64,000 nt of DNA from Panax quinquefolius (Eukaryota > Streptophyta > Magnoliopsida > Apiales > Araliaceae), in assembly GCA_020205615.1 (NCBI GenBank), contig JAINUW010000268.1:62001-126000 (forward strand). Reading direction: 5' to 3'. The first letter of the stretch is position 1. Each line of letters opens with the position of its first letter. Shown here in pieces: positions 46,670 through 57,400 of the stretch. Under the pieces are notes generated by a model that was not told where the DNA came from, ran no database searches, and was given only the letters and a program-made list of their open reading frames with translations. The position numbers and the translations under genes were made by a program.

Positions 46670-47815
46670 AAATTACGTAGTAACCAACAAATAATATCAT
46701 ACTAACGAAAACATAATATAATAATTACACAGTAGCCAAAATAGACTATAAAAAGTATCCAACATCCCACATTGCTTGCACAATAATAGTTACCATGTCA
46801 TAATATAATAGTAACCATAACATAATAAAGCAGTAACCAAACAGTTATATTATATAATCTAATGCTAACCAAAATATTAACAACATGTAGTACATATTAA
46901 TTTATGTAGTAACCAAACAGTTATATATAATATTAACTAAAACATAATTTAAAGGTAACCAAAACAAAAACATGTAGGCCAAAAACATACTGAAGAAGTA
47001 ACCAAAAAATTATATCATAGTAACCAAACCATGTTTTCATGGTAACCAACACATAATCAACATGTAACAAAAAAATCCCAAATTGAGGGAACAGGACTAG
47101 TATCCCAATATTAAGCTAACAGTAACAAAAAACATACTAAACAAGTAACCAAACAGTTATATGATAGTAACCAAAACATATTTTCATGGTAACCAACATG
47201 TAGACCAAACCTAGTTTAGCAAACCAGTGTATACTACGCATGGTAACCAAAATAACATAAAAAAGTAAACAAAATCCCAAAATTAAGGGAACAAGACTGG
47301 TATCCCAATATTAAGCTAACAGTAACAAAAAACATACTAAACAAGTAACCAAACAGTTATATGATAGTAACTAAAATATATTTTCATGATAACCAATATA
47401 TAAACAACATATAAATCAACCACATTTTAGTCAACCCATGTATACTAAGAAAATACATGGTAACCAGAACAATAAAAAATAGTAACCAAAATCTCAACTC
47501 AAGGGAACAAAAATGGTATCGAAATCATAAGCTTACAGTAACCAAAAACATACTAAAGAAGTAACCGAACAATTATATGATAGTAACCAAAAAATCTTTT
47601 AATGGTAACCAATACATAAACAACTTGTACACTAAAACCAGTTTAGTAAACCATGTATACTAGGCAAATTCATGGTAACCATAACAACATAAAAAAGTAA
47701 CCAAATTACCAAATCAATGGAACACAAATGGTATCCAAATCAAAAGCTAACATTAACAAAAAATATACTAACTAAGTAACCAAACATTTATATGATTGTA
47801 ACAATAATAAAATTT
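46670..47815 (-). repeat. long GGTTAC array (minus sense) in the first large intron of the ULP-like gene
   Basis: Dozens of AGTAACCAAA/GGTAACCAA/ATGGTAACC words, in higher-order units of about 180-240 bp that combine AACATACTAAACAAGTAACC, CAGTTATATGATAGTAACCA and TTTCATGGTAACC. Units near 47000, 47150, 47340 and 47540 are similar, so the array grew by duplication. Confidence 0.85.
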
Positions 47816-47827
47816 AAATTAACACAC

Positions 47828-48094
47828 CTTTAGAATTTTTTGTGTTGGAATTATCTTTTGACTAAGCACTTGACCTTCGATTTTAACTACATGGACATCA
47901 AAATCAGAATCTAACTGCACTTCAGTATGCTTGATATCACTATGTATCACCAACCTATTCTCATTCTTACTCGATTTTTGACCTACATCCTTCCCCTTCC
48001 CCTTCCTCTCTATAGCAAACTTCTTCAAGTCCTTAACAGAATCACCCTCCGTGATTCTTTTCCTCTTTCCATCCTTCTTCCTTGTATCAACAAT
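47828..48094 (-). pseudogene. N-terminal exon of the MULE ULP-like gene (basic region)
   Basis: Acceptor-like TTTTGTATAG| before 48094, donor AAG|GTGTGT at 47827. Encodes VDTRKKDGKRKRITEGDSVK and IERKGKGKDVGQKSSKNENR, a likely nuclear-localisation stretch, then a mixed segment to KIIPTQKIL. No start codon can be fixed; a further short 5' exon is possible near 48230-48300. Confidence 0.6.
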
Positions 48095-48599
48095 TCTATA
48101 CAAAACATAAAAACAACAAAAACCCAAACAATCAATACTCCATTCTGTTAGAAAACTTCTTTAATAGATAATACATTAAACTATTTAGAAATTACTTACC
48201 TAAAACAATAATAAACACCAGAATCGAACAATGGAGAAGAAGAAACCAACTGAACCACTTTGCAACAGCGATAACGAGTAACAACGACGATGACGAGCAA
48301 CTAAACGAAAATGATGAACAACTAAACGAAGATGATAACGAGTAAAGATCACTAAAATGAAGAATAAATCACCAGAAACGACGAATATAGAAAACTAACA
48401 CACGAACAGAAGAGAGAAAAAGGGTTTCATAATGCAAACAAGGGTTCTGTTAACTGAAGAGTCCCATACAAATGATGACGGTTATCACACGTTTTAAAAA
48501 AAACAAACCCGATTTTAAGATGGACATTAATTTTCTGTGTCAGCCTATTAATATTAATCCCTTAATTTAAGGACTTATAATTGTATTAATATTGTAAAT
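48095..48599 (-). promoter_or_regulatory. 5' region of the ULP-like gene inside the MULE right end
   Basis: Non-coding. Contains CGATGACGAG/ACGAAAATGATG-type low-complexity repeats (about 48260-48350) on the 5' side of the first exon. Presumed promoter and leader; no box can be fixed. Confidence 0.4.
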
Positions 48600-48693
48600 A
48601 AAAATGATGAAGTGTAATATTTTTGTAATTATTTTATGGATGTATGATTTTTGTAATTATTTTCAAAAATGTACTAATATATGTAATTAACCC
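48600..48693. repeat. MULE right terminal inverted repeat (degenerate)
   Basis: Read inward from 48693: GGGTTAATTACATATATTAG, then AATAATTACAAAAAT and CATAAAATAATTACAAAAATA, pairing with 1669-1748. Confidence 0.7.
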
Positions 48694-48702
48694 TAATGGT
48701 TT
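48694..48702. repeat. MULE target-site duplication, right copy (TAATGGTTT)
   Basis: Identical to 1660-1668. Confidence 0.85.
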
Positions 48703-48743
48703 TTGGTTTTGAAATACGGCCTGCATGTCGTGCCTTTCTATAA

Positions 48744-48755
48744 GCTCTGATACCA
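48744..48755 (-). other. primer-binding site next to the Copia LTR
   Basis: Minus strand TGGTATCAGAGC, the classical initiator-tRNA-Met primer site, one base away from the LTR end at 48757. Confidence 0.85.
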
Positions 48756-48756
48756 A

Positions 48757-50247
48757 TGTAGGGTTTTCGGCACATAAAAGCAGTGAAAATAAAATTTTTT
48801 AAAGACAATTCCAAAACCCTAAAATAGGATCCATGCGAAAACATATTAATTCAGTGGTTTAGATTTTATACTGATTATAGAAATATCTGAAACGGCTTAG
48901 AATCTCCAACGCAATCCAATCCGAACTGCGCCTCTACGGTATCCGCACGAATGTCCCGCGAATCATCATACGATCTGCAGTAAAAGGAATCGCGCTATTA
49001 GCCACCAAGGATGAAGATCTTCAAAACTGTTTCTCTCTAGTCTCTCTCTATGAGCGGCTAGGTTTTTTTTAAAGTTATGATGTAATCCCTAAATGACTGA
49101 TATATATATTATATATAGTAGTTAAAAAGAATTAATCAAAAACCTAATCTAATTAAAATAAAATCCGAATATATATATATATCTTAATTAAGTCTTATTT
49201 AATTAATATACATATATATAAATACTATTAATCATATTGATATATTTAAATCCTTACAATTTAAATTAATTCCCTTTTAAATTACGTTCGATGTGTGTGA
49301 CCCTATATGTTATTATTACGTTGGCAATAATTTTAAAATAGTATTATAAAATTATAAATAGTGAGCGGCATCTAGTAATGCATCACTGCTAACCAAGTAA
49401 TAATAAGATCGATGATTCGATGTAACCTTTTCGTGACCAATGTTTCAATGTAATTTAATCCTTTTAACCTTGACATCCTAGATTAAACTCGAGTCATGGA
49501 ATATGTCATACTCTTCATAATTTAATCTGAGTTTTCTTGATCAATGAGTAGACTATATGAAACAAATCACTATTTGAGCATGGCCATGCATTTCATAGTC
49601 CTACTCAATCAAGAGGCATATGGATATCACCCCTAATATGTAGGAGGATTAAATTCCATCTAGATCACTCATATTCCTCACACGATTCATGATGTACCCA
49701 ATAATCATCTTTATTGTCCATCCTATTAAAGGTGACTTTTGATGATATTAAAGTACATAAATTCCGGTGTAGTAATATAGTGATTTCTGGTTAGAGGACC
49801 ATTCCATCATTGTCACTATGAGAATCACTAATGACACTTTGCATAATGCTCCACGTAGAATTCTCATGGCGGGTCTGTTCAGTACATCGTTCTCTAACAT
49901 GTACCTATTCATTAACTCAATATCTCATATATTTATGACCAATGAGATTTGGTCATCAGTCGATCCACATACTAGTCTCAATGTATTATTGTTGTCCCAT
50001 TAACAATGATACTTGACTAGGGACATTTAAGAGCAATGATACTAATTATAATTATATAATCTCATGTTCAAGTCATATACTTGAAGCTATATAATTTGTA
50101 TCACCATTCTAAGGACTTTTATTATGTTAACATTTATATAACGCAGTAAATAAAATCATAATAAAATAATTCATTTCAATCAAATATAATATCAAAATGT
50201 TAAGCAATTATATCAAATAATTGGTCTCTAGGGTATAAACACTAACA
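48757..50247 (-). repeat. Copia LTR, 1.49 kb
   Basis: Minus-strand ends TGTTAGTGTTTATACCC and ACCCTACA. On one side is a primer-binding site (48744-48755), on the other a polypurine tract (AAAGAGGGAGAA, 50248-50259) and pol. Having both marks it as the central LTR of a tandem or recombined pair, not a simple terminal LTR. Confidence 0.85.
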
Positions 50248-50267
50248 TTCTCCCTCTTTCACTAGAG

Positions 50268-51296
50268 CTAATCACTCATGTATCTAATACCCATGAAACT
50301 AGTGTGACCTTCGTACTTCTGTTGCGACAAAGCCTTGGTCAGTGGATCTGCAACATTATCATCTGTCGGTACTCTTCCTATATATACATCTCCTCTATCA
50401 ATGATTTCACGGATGAGGTGGTATCGCCTAAGTATATGCTTGGATCGTTGGTGAGATCTGGGTTCCTTAGCCTGTGCAATGACTCTATTATTATCACAGT
50501 ATAGTTCAACCAGATCAACAATGGTTGGAACAACACCAAGTTCAGTGATGAACGTTTTAATCCATACAGCCTCCTTGGCCACACTAGAAGCAGCAATATA
50601 CCCAGACTCTATTGTAGAATCGGCTACTGTCTCTTGCTTCAAACTCTTCCAGCTAACAACACCACCATTAAGGCAAAAAACACAAAACCTCACTGAGACT
50701 TATAGTCACCATTGTCAGTTTGGAAACTAGCATCTGTGTAACCCTTTACTGCCAGTTCATCTTCACCTCCATATACCAAGAATGAATCCTTAGTCCTTTT
50801 CAGGTACTTGAGGGTATTCTTGACTGCTGTCTAGTGACCTTCACCTAGATTTGACTAGTATCTGCTCGTCATGCTCAAAGCATACGAGACATCTGGACGA
50901 GTATATATCATTGCATACATGATAGATCCAATGGCCGATGATAAGGGATATTTCTCATACGTTCCTCATCATCTTGTGATTTAGGACATTGGGCCCTAGA
51001 GATAATCTTTACACCATGAGTCATGGGTAAGTGTCCTCTTTTTACCACTTGCATGCTGAACCATTTCAGCACTTTATCAATATATGTTCTTTGACTTAGG
51101 CCGAGCATTTTTCTCGATCTATCTCAATAGATCTTGATACCTAAAATATAGGTTGCATCGCCCAAATCTTTTATGGAGAAACATTTTCCTAACCATGTTT
51201 TTACATCCTGTAATGAAGGAATGTCGTTCCCAATAATTAATATGTCGTCAACATATAATACTAGGAATACAATGTGACTCCCACACAAATTATTGT
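50268..51296 (-). pseudogene. Copia pol fragment: end of RT and RNase H
   Basis: Minus strand starts inside RT with LYVDDILIIGND (YVDD active site at 51255-51244), then SFSIKDLGDA-like and YILGIKIY blocks and LSQRTYIDKVL. RNase H follows: AVKGYTDASFQTD, ETVADSTIESGYIAASSVAK, LYCDNNRVIAQA, RSKHILRRYHLIREI and NVADPLTKAL, with the stop near 50268. Nonsense codons occur in three places. Everything upstream of mid-RT (gag, protease, integrase) is absent to the right of 51296. Confidence 0.9.
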
Positions 51297-51719
51297 AAAT
51301 TATTTAATAGAAATTTTATCAAATTTTAGAGTTACAATAAAAAGTAAAAAAAATTAATAATGATAAAATTATAAAAAAATTAAATGTATAAGAATAAAAC
51401 AAATAAATTTAAAATAATGTTTCAAGAAAATGGTTATTTTCATTGCTCTCATTTGATAAAATTGATACACTTGTTTTGGAGGAGTATAAATTTCTTAACC
51501 AAGTTTAGCTACAAACACTTTAAAATTAATATTTATAGTATTTTTGTTTAAAATTTTACCAAATAAATGATTACAATATGAAAAAAGAAAAAAAAATAAC
51601 TACACATTGTCCTTTTATTGGAAACCTTTTTAATGGAAGACCTTTTTTTTTTAGTTTCAAATCATAATAAGTAGTAAATATATGCTAGTAAATTTAAACT
51701 AAAATTATAATACATATAT
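51297..51719. other. AT-rich gene-free DNA
   Basis: No ORF, repeat unit or recognisable element. The Copia fragment ends abruptly at its left border. Confidence 0.5.
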
Positions 51720-52779
51720 TGTAGACACTCAAAATTTTGCATTCTTGTTACTAACCTTGCAGGAGGGCAAAATCGTCTTCCAGAGATAACCCTAGAAGTC
51801 AAGTCAGCTCAACTCCGGAGACAACCCCGGGAAATACAATTTTCAATCTCGGAGACATCCCTGAGATACTCAGTTCCAACCTCAGAGACAACCCTGAGGG
51901 ATGAAGTTCCAGGTCCGGAGATAACCCCGAAAAAGTCAGTTCCAACCTCGGAGACAACCTCGAGGCACTCAGTTCCAACCCCAAAGATAACCCCGGGAGG
52001 TCAGGCACACCTCAGAGACAACCATGAGGACACTAAGCACCCACACAGCCCAATCTTAGAGATAACCCTGAGCAACGACTGCTACATCTGCGGGCAAAGC
52101 CGGAGATAACCTGGTGAGGGGCAAAATTATCATTTTGCTACCTCGATACTACATTAACGTCGTCTCAGCGTCATTCAAACCCACACTACACACAGAAGTG
52201 TCCCACAAGAATTGTAGCTCAAATCCCGAGTGACTACTACACAAGATAGCACACTGGATAAAATTTGAAGACTTGAAGATCTGGTTATGGACCCATTTTG
52301 CCGGCTTCGTACAACCTCTAATCCCATGTCATTGTGTAGCTCTCAACAACAACATTTCGAAAAGGTATAAAATGCCTTAATCGGATGCCCAAATTAAAAG
52401 TTATGAAGTTTCAAGCGGACAACGTTTAGCCAAAGTGCACGTACTTTGAGACAACAGGACCTATATGGCCCGGGGCAACCTGGGCAGCTGCAAGTGGACC
52501 CACAACCATTCGGTCTACAAATATGGGCACTTGGTTGGTCATTTAAAAGAAAAGAAATAGAAAAAAGAGAGAAAACTCTGCCCATTTCACTTTGTACACA
52601 CTTCTATAGTGCTCCAAATTGAGTGCTTCTTTTTTCTAAACACTTGTGAGCTCGTGTTTTGCATACTGAAATTTAACCTGTGGAAACCGAGTTTTCAGGC
52701 GTTAAAAGCTATCTAAAGTCTTCTTGGCGGCCCACTGTAAGATATTTTAGATTTTTATGCTTTTTATCACTTCTGTACA
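51720..52779 (+). mobile_element. probable Ty3 (Tat-like) LTR or LTR fragment
   Basis: Starts TGTAGACACTCAAAATTTTG, a start I associate with Tat-type Ty3 LTRs. Two readings: (a) solo LTR ending CTGTACA at 52779 with duplication TATAT (51715-51719 and 52780-52784), weak because the site is AT-repeat; (b) LTR ending near 52721 followed by a primer-like TTGGCGGCCCACTGT. No coding sequence. Confidence 0.45.
51790..52110. repeat. degenerate minisatellite (GGAGACAACCCCGAGG)
   Basis: About eight units of roughly 35 bp, each with a variant of CTCGGAGACAACCCCGAG (partly self-complementary) and a CAGTTCCAACC spacer. An ORF across it is repeat-derived. Confidence 0.75.
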
Positions 52780-52849
52780 TATATATCTACTAACGTTGAG
52801 AGTCGCGTTGTGTGGGTATGCCCAGATCGTCGATCCGTGGCTTTTTATT

Positions 52850-52872
52850 GCTTATATATATATATATAAATA

Positions 52873-52916
<44 letters not shown>

Positions 52917-52971
52917 CGAACTATGCTCCGATTGAGCCCGAATATATATATTCAGAGCGCTTATTGCTTTC

Positions 52972-53030
<59 letters not shown>

Positions 53031-53075
53031 CTTGGGTGCGATATTCGGTGCATTTACAACTTATATATATATATA
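52850..53075. repeat. cluster of (AT)n microsatellites
   Basis: Long AT runs at about 52852-52869, 52877-52912, 52973-53026 and 53062-53075, separated by 20-60 bp non-repeat spacers. Tyr/Ile ORFs here are artefacts. Confidence 0.95.
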
Positions 53076-53090
53076 ACTGTTATTCAACTT

Positions 53091-53340
53091 ACGGGTTAGA
53101 TTTGCCTAAATCTGGCTATTTCTTACTTTGACCGGTTCATGGTGACTAAATTGGAACCTTTGAAGCTGGAATAGTTTAGATTTACTCAAATCTAATTCAT
53201 TTTCTAGCTTTTGCTACGGGCTAGATTTGTCCAAATCTGGCTATTTCTCACTTTAACCGGTTCATGGTGACTAAACTGGCACCGATGAAGCTTGAAATAG
53301 TTTAGATTTATTCAAATCTAGTTCTTGTTTTAGCTTTTGT
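53091..53340. repeat. 125-bp tandem duplication
   Basis: Two units (53091-53215 and 53216-53340) sharing TAGATTTG-CCAAATCTGGCTATTTCT, GGTTCATGGTGACTAAA and AGTTTAGATTTA-TCAAATCTA. Each unit also has short inverted pairs (AGATTTG/CAAATCT). Confidence 0.9.
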
Positions 53341-54254
53341 ACATATTTCTTGTTCACGTGAGCCTAAGAATCATGTGATCACAAATTTGGCTTCTTAATC
53401 TAGATTCGTTTCATGTGATGGATATTTTCAGCTGCAGCCAACTTGTAAATTATGTAATAACTCGATATTTTCTATATAATTAAATCAAAAATTTTGCTTA
53501 TAATTTTTTTTTTTTATCTATTTTAAAGGTGAGAATATGTGCAAGGTAATGTGTATGTATTTATGTGATGAATATAAAATATATTTATTACATGAATGAT
53601 TACAAATTATTTTATTTTGTATAGAATTATTGCTCATTATAAAGTATATTCATATAATAATTAATTTTATAGTAGAAATATTTTTATTAATTATTTTCAA
53701 TGAAAATATGATTATTATATTATTTAAATCATATATGAAATGATTATAGAATTATTATAATAATTATTTTATTTTAATATATGAATTTATTCCAGATTAG
53801 TTAAGTTAATTATTTTAACTTAATTAATAATGTTATATATGATGAGATAAATCAGATATGGAATCCAAACCCTAATTTTGGTTTTGGAACAAGGAATGAA
53901 AATAATAATATTATATTATTATTTGTCAGTGTTATAAATGTGTATGTTATCTGTGTAAGATTAATGTGTGGAAAAGTTTTAATGTAACATGGCAAAACCC
54001 TAATATTACTGATAAACCCTAGTTACAGCCAAATGAGACTTTAACATTTGTCTAGTAATTATGTTATGTGATTAATGATATTTATTATAAAATTATATTA
54101 TTTATCTTTCAGTACTATAAATATGTACGGTATGTGTGGACTAATAAGGTTGTTCAATTTTGATGTATCATGACCAAACCCTAGCATTAAATTGTGATCC
54201 CTAATTTAAAACTCAATTATGAGTTCGAGAATATTTTGTAACTGTGTTATTATG
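53341..54254. other. AT-rich gene-free DNA with AAACCCTA motifs
   Basis: No gene. Two related segments (about 53895-54010 and 54090-54190) share TATAAATxTGTA-GxTATxTGTG and an AACCCTA ending. Several telo-box-like AAACCCTA words occur. Confidence 0.5.
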
Positions 54255-55035
54255 ATCTCTGTTCTAAAAATCCCGCTTAGGTCCGCTTTAGCCCCGCTTA
54301 GGCGCTTAGGCCCCTCTGGCGCCCGCTTTAGGACCTAAAGCCCCCACTGGCGCCTCTAAGCCCTAGGTGCCTCACCTAGGCCCAAGTGACAACAAAAAAT
54401 CCCTCTATAAAATTAAAGTGTTCTAAAGTGAGAGATTTTTTTATTTTAATAACTACCCAAACCAAATCTTGATATATTTATTTTTCTAATGATTACCATA
54501 TTCATAATACAGTTGTAGCATATCAAATCACAACAAGAAGTGAACAATATCAAGTCAAAATGGATAATTTTATTATAGTTGTAATTTTTTGAACTTGTAC
54601 TAACTTCAAATTATATAAATGAGAATACATTTGTAATATTTAGTTTAATTCAATTTTATAATTCTTAAATTTATGTTTAGTTTCTTAAGTTTTAATATTG
54701 AATTAAATTCTTGAAATTTTAAAATTTATTATTTAATAGCAATCTTATTTATAAATAAAACTAATACGTTAAAATTTGTTTAAACTTTGAACAATCGTTA
54801 TGTTTGTGTTTGAACTTTGACATTAGCAATATGGATATGTGTTTGAAATTTGACATTAGCAATATGGATATGTGTTTGAACTTTAAGAAAAGGCCTTTAT
54901 TATCTTTATTATAGATTGTTTTGCTTTATATTATTATTTTGTTTGGATAAATTAAGATAAAATATTAAAGTTACCTTAAAATAAAAATCCCGCCCACTTT
55001 CAGGCAGCCTCTCCGCCAAAGCGCCTTTTAGAACA
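54255..55035. mobile_element. small non-autonomous DNA element with TIRs
   Basis: Left end GTTCTAAAAATCCCGC; right end read inward GTTCTAAAAGGCGC. Both ends continue in GC-rich sequence (CGCTTAGG/GCGCCTAGG-type at left, GGCGGAGAGGCTGCC at right), while the centre is AT-rich and non-coding. No clear target duplication seen. Similar GC-rich-ended repeats are common in plants; superfamily not assigned. Confidence 0.5.
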
Positions 55036-55477
55036 TTGATTATGATTAAGGTTAAGTATTATAGAATTTTATATTGATTAGGTAAACCCTAATTAATATT
55101 TAGAAATATTAATTTCTAGAAATCCTATTATTTAAATTATAAATCCTAATTGTTAATTTTAAATCCTAATTGCTAATTTGGCACGCTTAATGATAATTAA
55201 TAAAGCATAAACCTAATTATCAAGTCTATGTAATTAGGAAACCTAATTAATTAAGAAACCTTAATTTTGTAATTTTTAGAAACTAAAATTTTTATTTTTA
55301 AACCCTAATTAGAAATCATGCAATTTTTGTGCTAAATCTTAGGGTTAAACTATAAGGGTCAAACCCTAAGGGTTTGTCAAATGACCAATGTGCCATTAAA
55401 ATTCCAAGTCAAATGAAAAACATACCCTTCTTGCATTATTTAAGGTAACTTGTAAATCTAGCAAGATATGGAGTAGG
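55036..55477. other. AT-rich gene-free DNA with AAACCCTA motifs
   Basis: Repeated AAACCCTAATTA and AAATCCTAATTG words; no gene or element border except the LTR at 55478. Confidence 0.5.
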
Positions 55478-56389
55478 TGTGACGTCCCCAAAATAGGTAT
55501 ACATCACCCATCTGGGTCGCCAAATACATGGTAAAGAATATAAATACAAACTTAATTATACAACATGAGCTGAGAGTTTTTACACGAATATTGTCATCTA
55601 GACAATATCCAAACTCAAATAGAGTCCTCATTACATTTATTGGCACACTATTTTATAGAATAGTGAGGACTACTACAACACCATCTCGGGCCATCACTCC
55701 GTTCCCCGACTAATTCCGGCTACGTTCTCATTTCCTGAAGAGAACAATGGAAGTAAAAGGGTGAGCTCAACTAGCATAGTAAGAAATATTATGACTAAGA
55801 TAATGCAAAATAAGTTATCATTAGCCTTCAACAATGTTAAACTGATAGAATATAATATACAACAAGTTTAACTGCAGCGGAACAAGCAATCTATTAGAAG
55901 AGTCAAGTAGAGCATGATATCTACTATCTTCTATGATTTAAAAAGTTTATCATTAACTTTGCTGCTGGGACTCAGCTTAATAAATAGATCACATCATCGA
56001 ATCATCCCTGCACTACGACCAAGGATATTTATTATTATCACGCCCACAAATTATTCTTGCACTACGGGCCAAGAATTATTCGTGTAATCATCAATGATCA
56101 TGACTATACCGAATTATCCGTGGTCATAATCATACCAATCAATAGTCCATCTATGCACGTAAGCCAAAGATGACTTTCATCACAATATAAGCATGAGGAT
56201 GATGATAATGATATAAGAATTCAATTAAAAGAAAGTAAATGATAAATTTTTGAAGATTTATAATTTAATTTATCAAGAATTCAATAATGTCCAAATTTTC
56301 AACATGATACTGCTTTGTAGAGTAAAATTCAAGAATAATATCCATGTATCAAAAATAATTTGGACAGAAAAGAAATAAAATTTTGGTGA

Positions 56390-56630
56390 ATAGTACCCTG
56401 TGAATAGTACTTCATGAATAGTACCCTGTGAATAGTACCTCGACATGAAAAGTGCCCCAAATATCCGAGTGAAAAATATTTGAGTGAATAGTAACCCATG
56501 AATAGTAACTCGTGAATAGTATTCCGACATGAAAAGTGCCCCGAATATCCGAGTGAATAATATTATAGTGAATAGTAACCAGGGTGAATAGTAACCCGTA
56601 AATAGTAATTCGTGAATAATACTTTGGGTG
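56390..56630 (-). repeat. GTGAATAGTA minisatellite in the LTR
   Basis: Inverse of the TACTATTCAC array at 31885-32125, including the CGACATGAAAAGTGCCCC spacer. Confidence 0.8.
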
Positions 56631-57164
56631 AAAATTTTGATATTTAATAAGAAAGTTCATATCAATATTCCAATAAAATGATACTGGATGAAGCGCAAAA
56701 CTCACGGATGTTCCACTAATTTCAAGGATTATAGAAGCAATACTTACCATAGTAAGTTTAGATTTAAGAATATGAAAAGAATTAACATACGAAAACTATA
56801 AATGGATTTTCACCTGTCATATGGTACGTAATCCACGTAGACAGGTTATTCCGACATACTAAAGGATGAATACGAAAAATATTATTCTCTATGAATACAA
56901 AAGAAATAATACCCCTTACCAAACGAAAATAACATCCCTTACGAATACAACAAATAATATCCCTTACCTTAGTAGAAAGCTGGATACTGTAAAAGTGATG
57001 TAACAGAATACTCTTCTTTTTGCTCTCTATAGTTTCTCTCTCTATAGTGTCTCTTGTGAATCTCAGTGAATTGGTGAGAATGAAAGAAGAATTAAGCTTC
57101 TATTTATAGGAGAATGGACTAAATAGTAACTAATTCACGAACGGTCCATATTGATTCACTATTA

Positions 57165-57400
57165 GAACGGATGGTCCATATTGATTTCTATTAAAACCAC
57201 AACCGACGGTCCAAATTGATTTACTTTTAAAACCACCACCGACGGTCTAGATTGATTTACTATTAAAACCACCACCGACGGTCCAGATTGATTTACTATT
57301 AAAACCACCATCAATGGTCCAGATTGATTTACTATTAAAACCACCATCAATGGTCCAGATTCATTTACTATTAAAACCACCACCAATGGTCTAGATTAAT
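57165..57400 (-). repeat. tandem repeat of about 35 bp near the LTR TATA box
   Basis: Six or so units of the form CGGTCCAGATTGATTTACTATTAAAACCACC. Each resembles the single TATGGACCGTTGGTTTAAAG units at 32210-32390. Confidence 0.8.

Larger units (their letters stand above)
7727..48094 (-). pseudogene. ULP-like gene of the MULE (acidic linker + DUF1985 + C48 protease), about 40 kb across nested insertions
   Basis: Exons traced from open frame plus GT-AG borders, in transcript order: 48094-47828, 46601-45738 (DUF1985), 45318-44591 (acidic), 44511-44428, 12691-12384, 8723-8600, 8482-7955 and 7865-7727 (C48 protease, stop TAG at 7729-7727). The intron 44427-12692 holds the CACTA and three-LTR elements; the intron 12383-8724 holds a solo LTR. 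No exon I traced is cut by a large insertion. Lesions are small: nonsense codons, a length change in an A run near 45212, a frameshift near 7970 and another in the DUF1985 exon near 46100. The family is the MULE-borne ULP/DUF1985 group. It is predicted nuclear, either a SUMO-protease-like enzyme or a DNA-binding factor acting on the element. The first exon and true start codon are uncertain. Confidence 0.8.
1669..48693. mobile_element. Mutator-like element (MULE) with MURA and ULP-like genes, expanded by nested insertions
   Basis: Element of 47,025 bp between 9-bp direct repeats TAATGGTTT. The two ends pair as degenerate terminal inverted repeats. Left reads GGATCCTTAACACTAATATA; the right end read inward starts GGGTTAATTACATATATTAG. 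Both then share AATAATTACAAAAAT-type blocks and a second AAAATAATTA-AAAATA block. Cargo: a MURA-type transposase pseudogene (+, about 3344-6125) and a convergent ULP-like gene (-, 48094 to 7727). Subtracting the solo LTR, the three-LTR element and the CACTA element leaves about 12.7 kb, plausible for an autonomous MULE. MULEs combining a transposase with a ULP-like C48 gene are known in plants (Kaonashi-type, VANDAL-related). Both genes carry stops or frameshifts, so this copy is inactive. Confidence 0.88.

Noticed and set aside
52757..53099. Tyr-Ile repeat ORFs
   Set aside because: Translations of (AT)n microsatellites.
53860..55380. Interstitial telomeric repeat
   Set aside because: AAACCCTA words are scattered singly, not in tandem; at most telo-box-like motifs in AT-rich DNA.
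57162..57386. 74-codon ORF (repeated VVLIVNQSGP)
   Set aside because: Repeat-derived translation of the tandem array of about 35 bp in the solo LTR.
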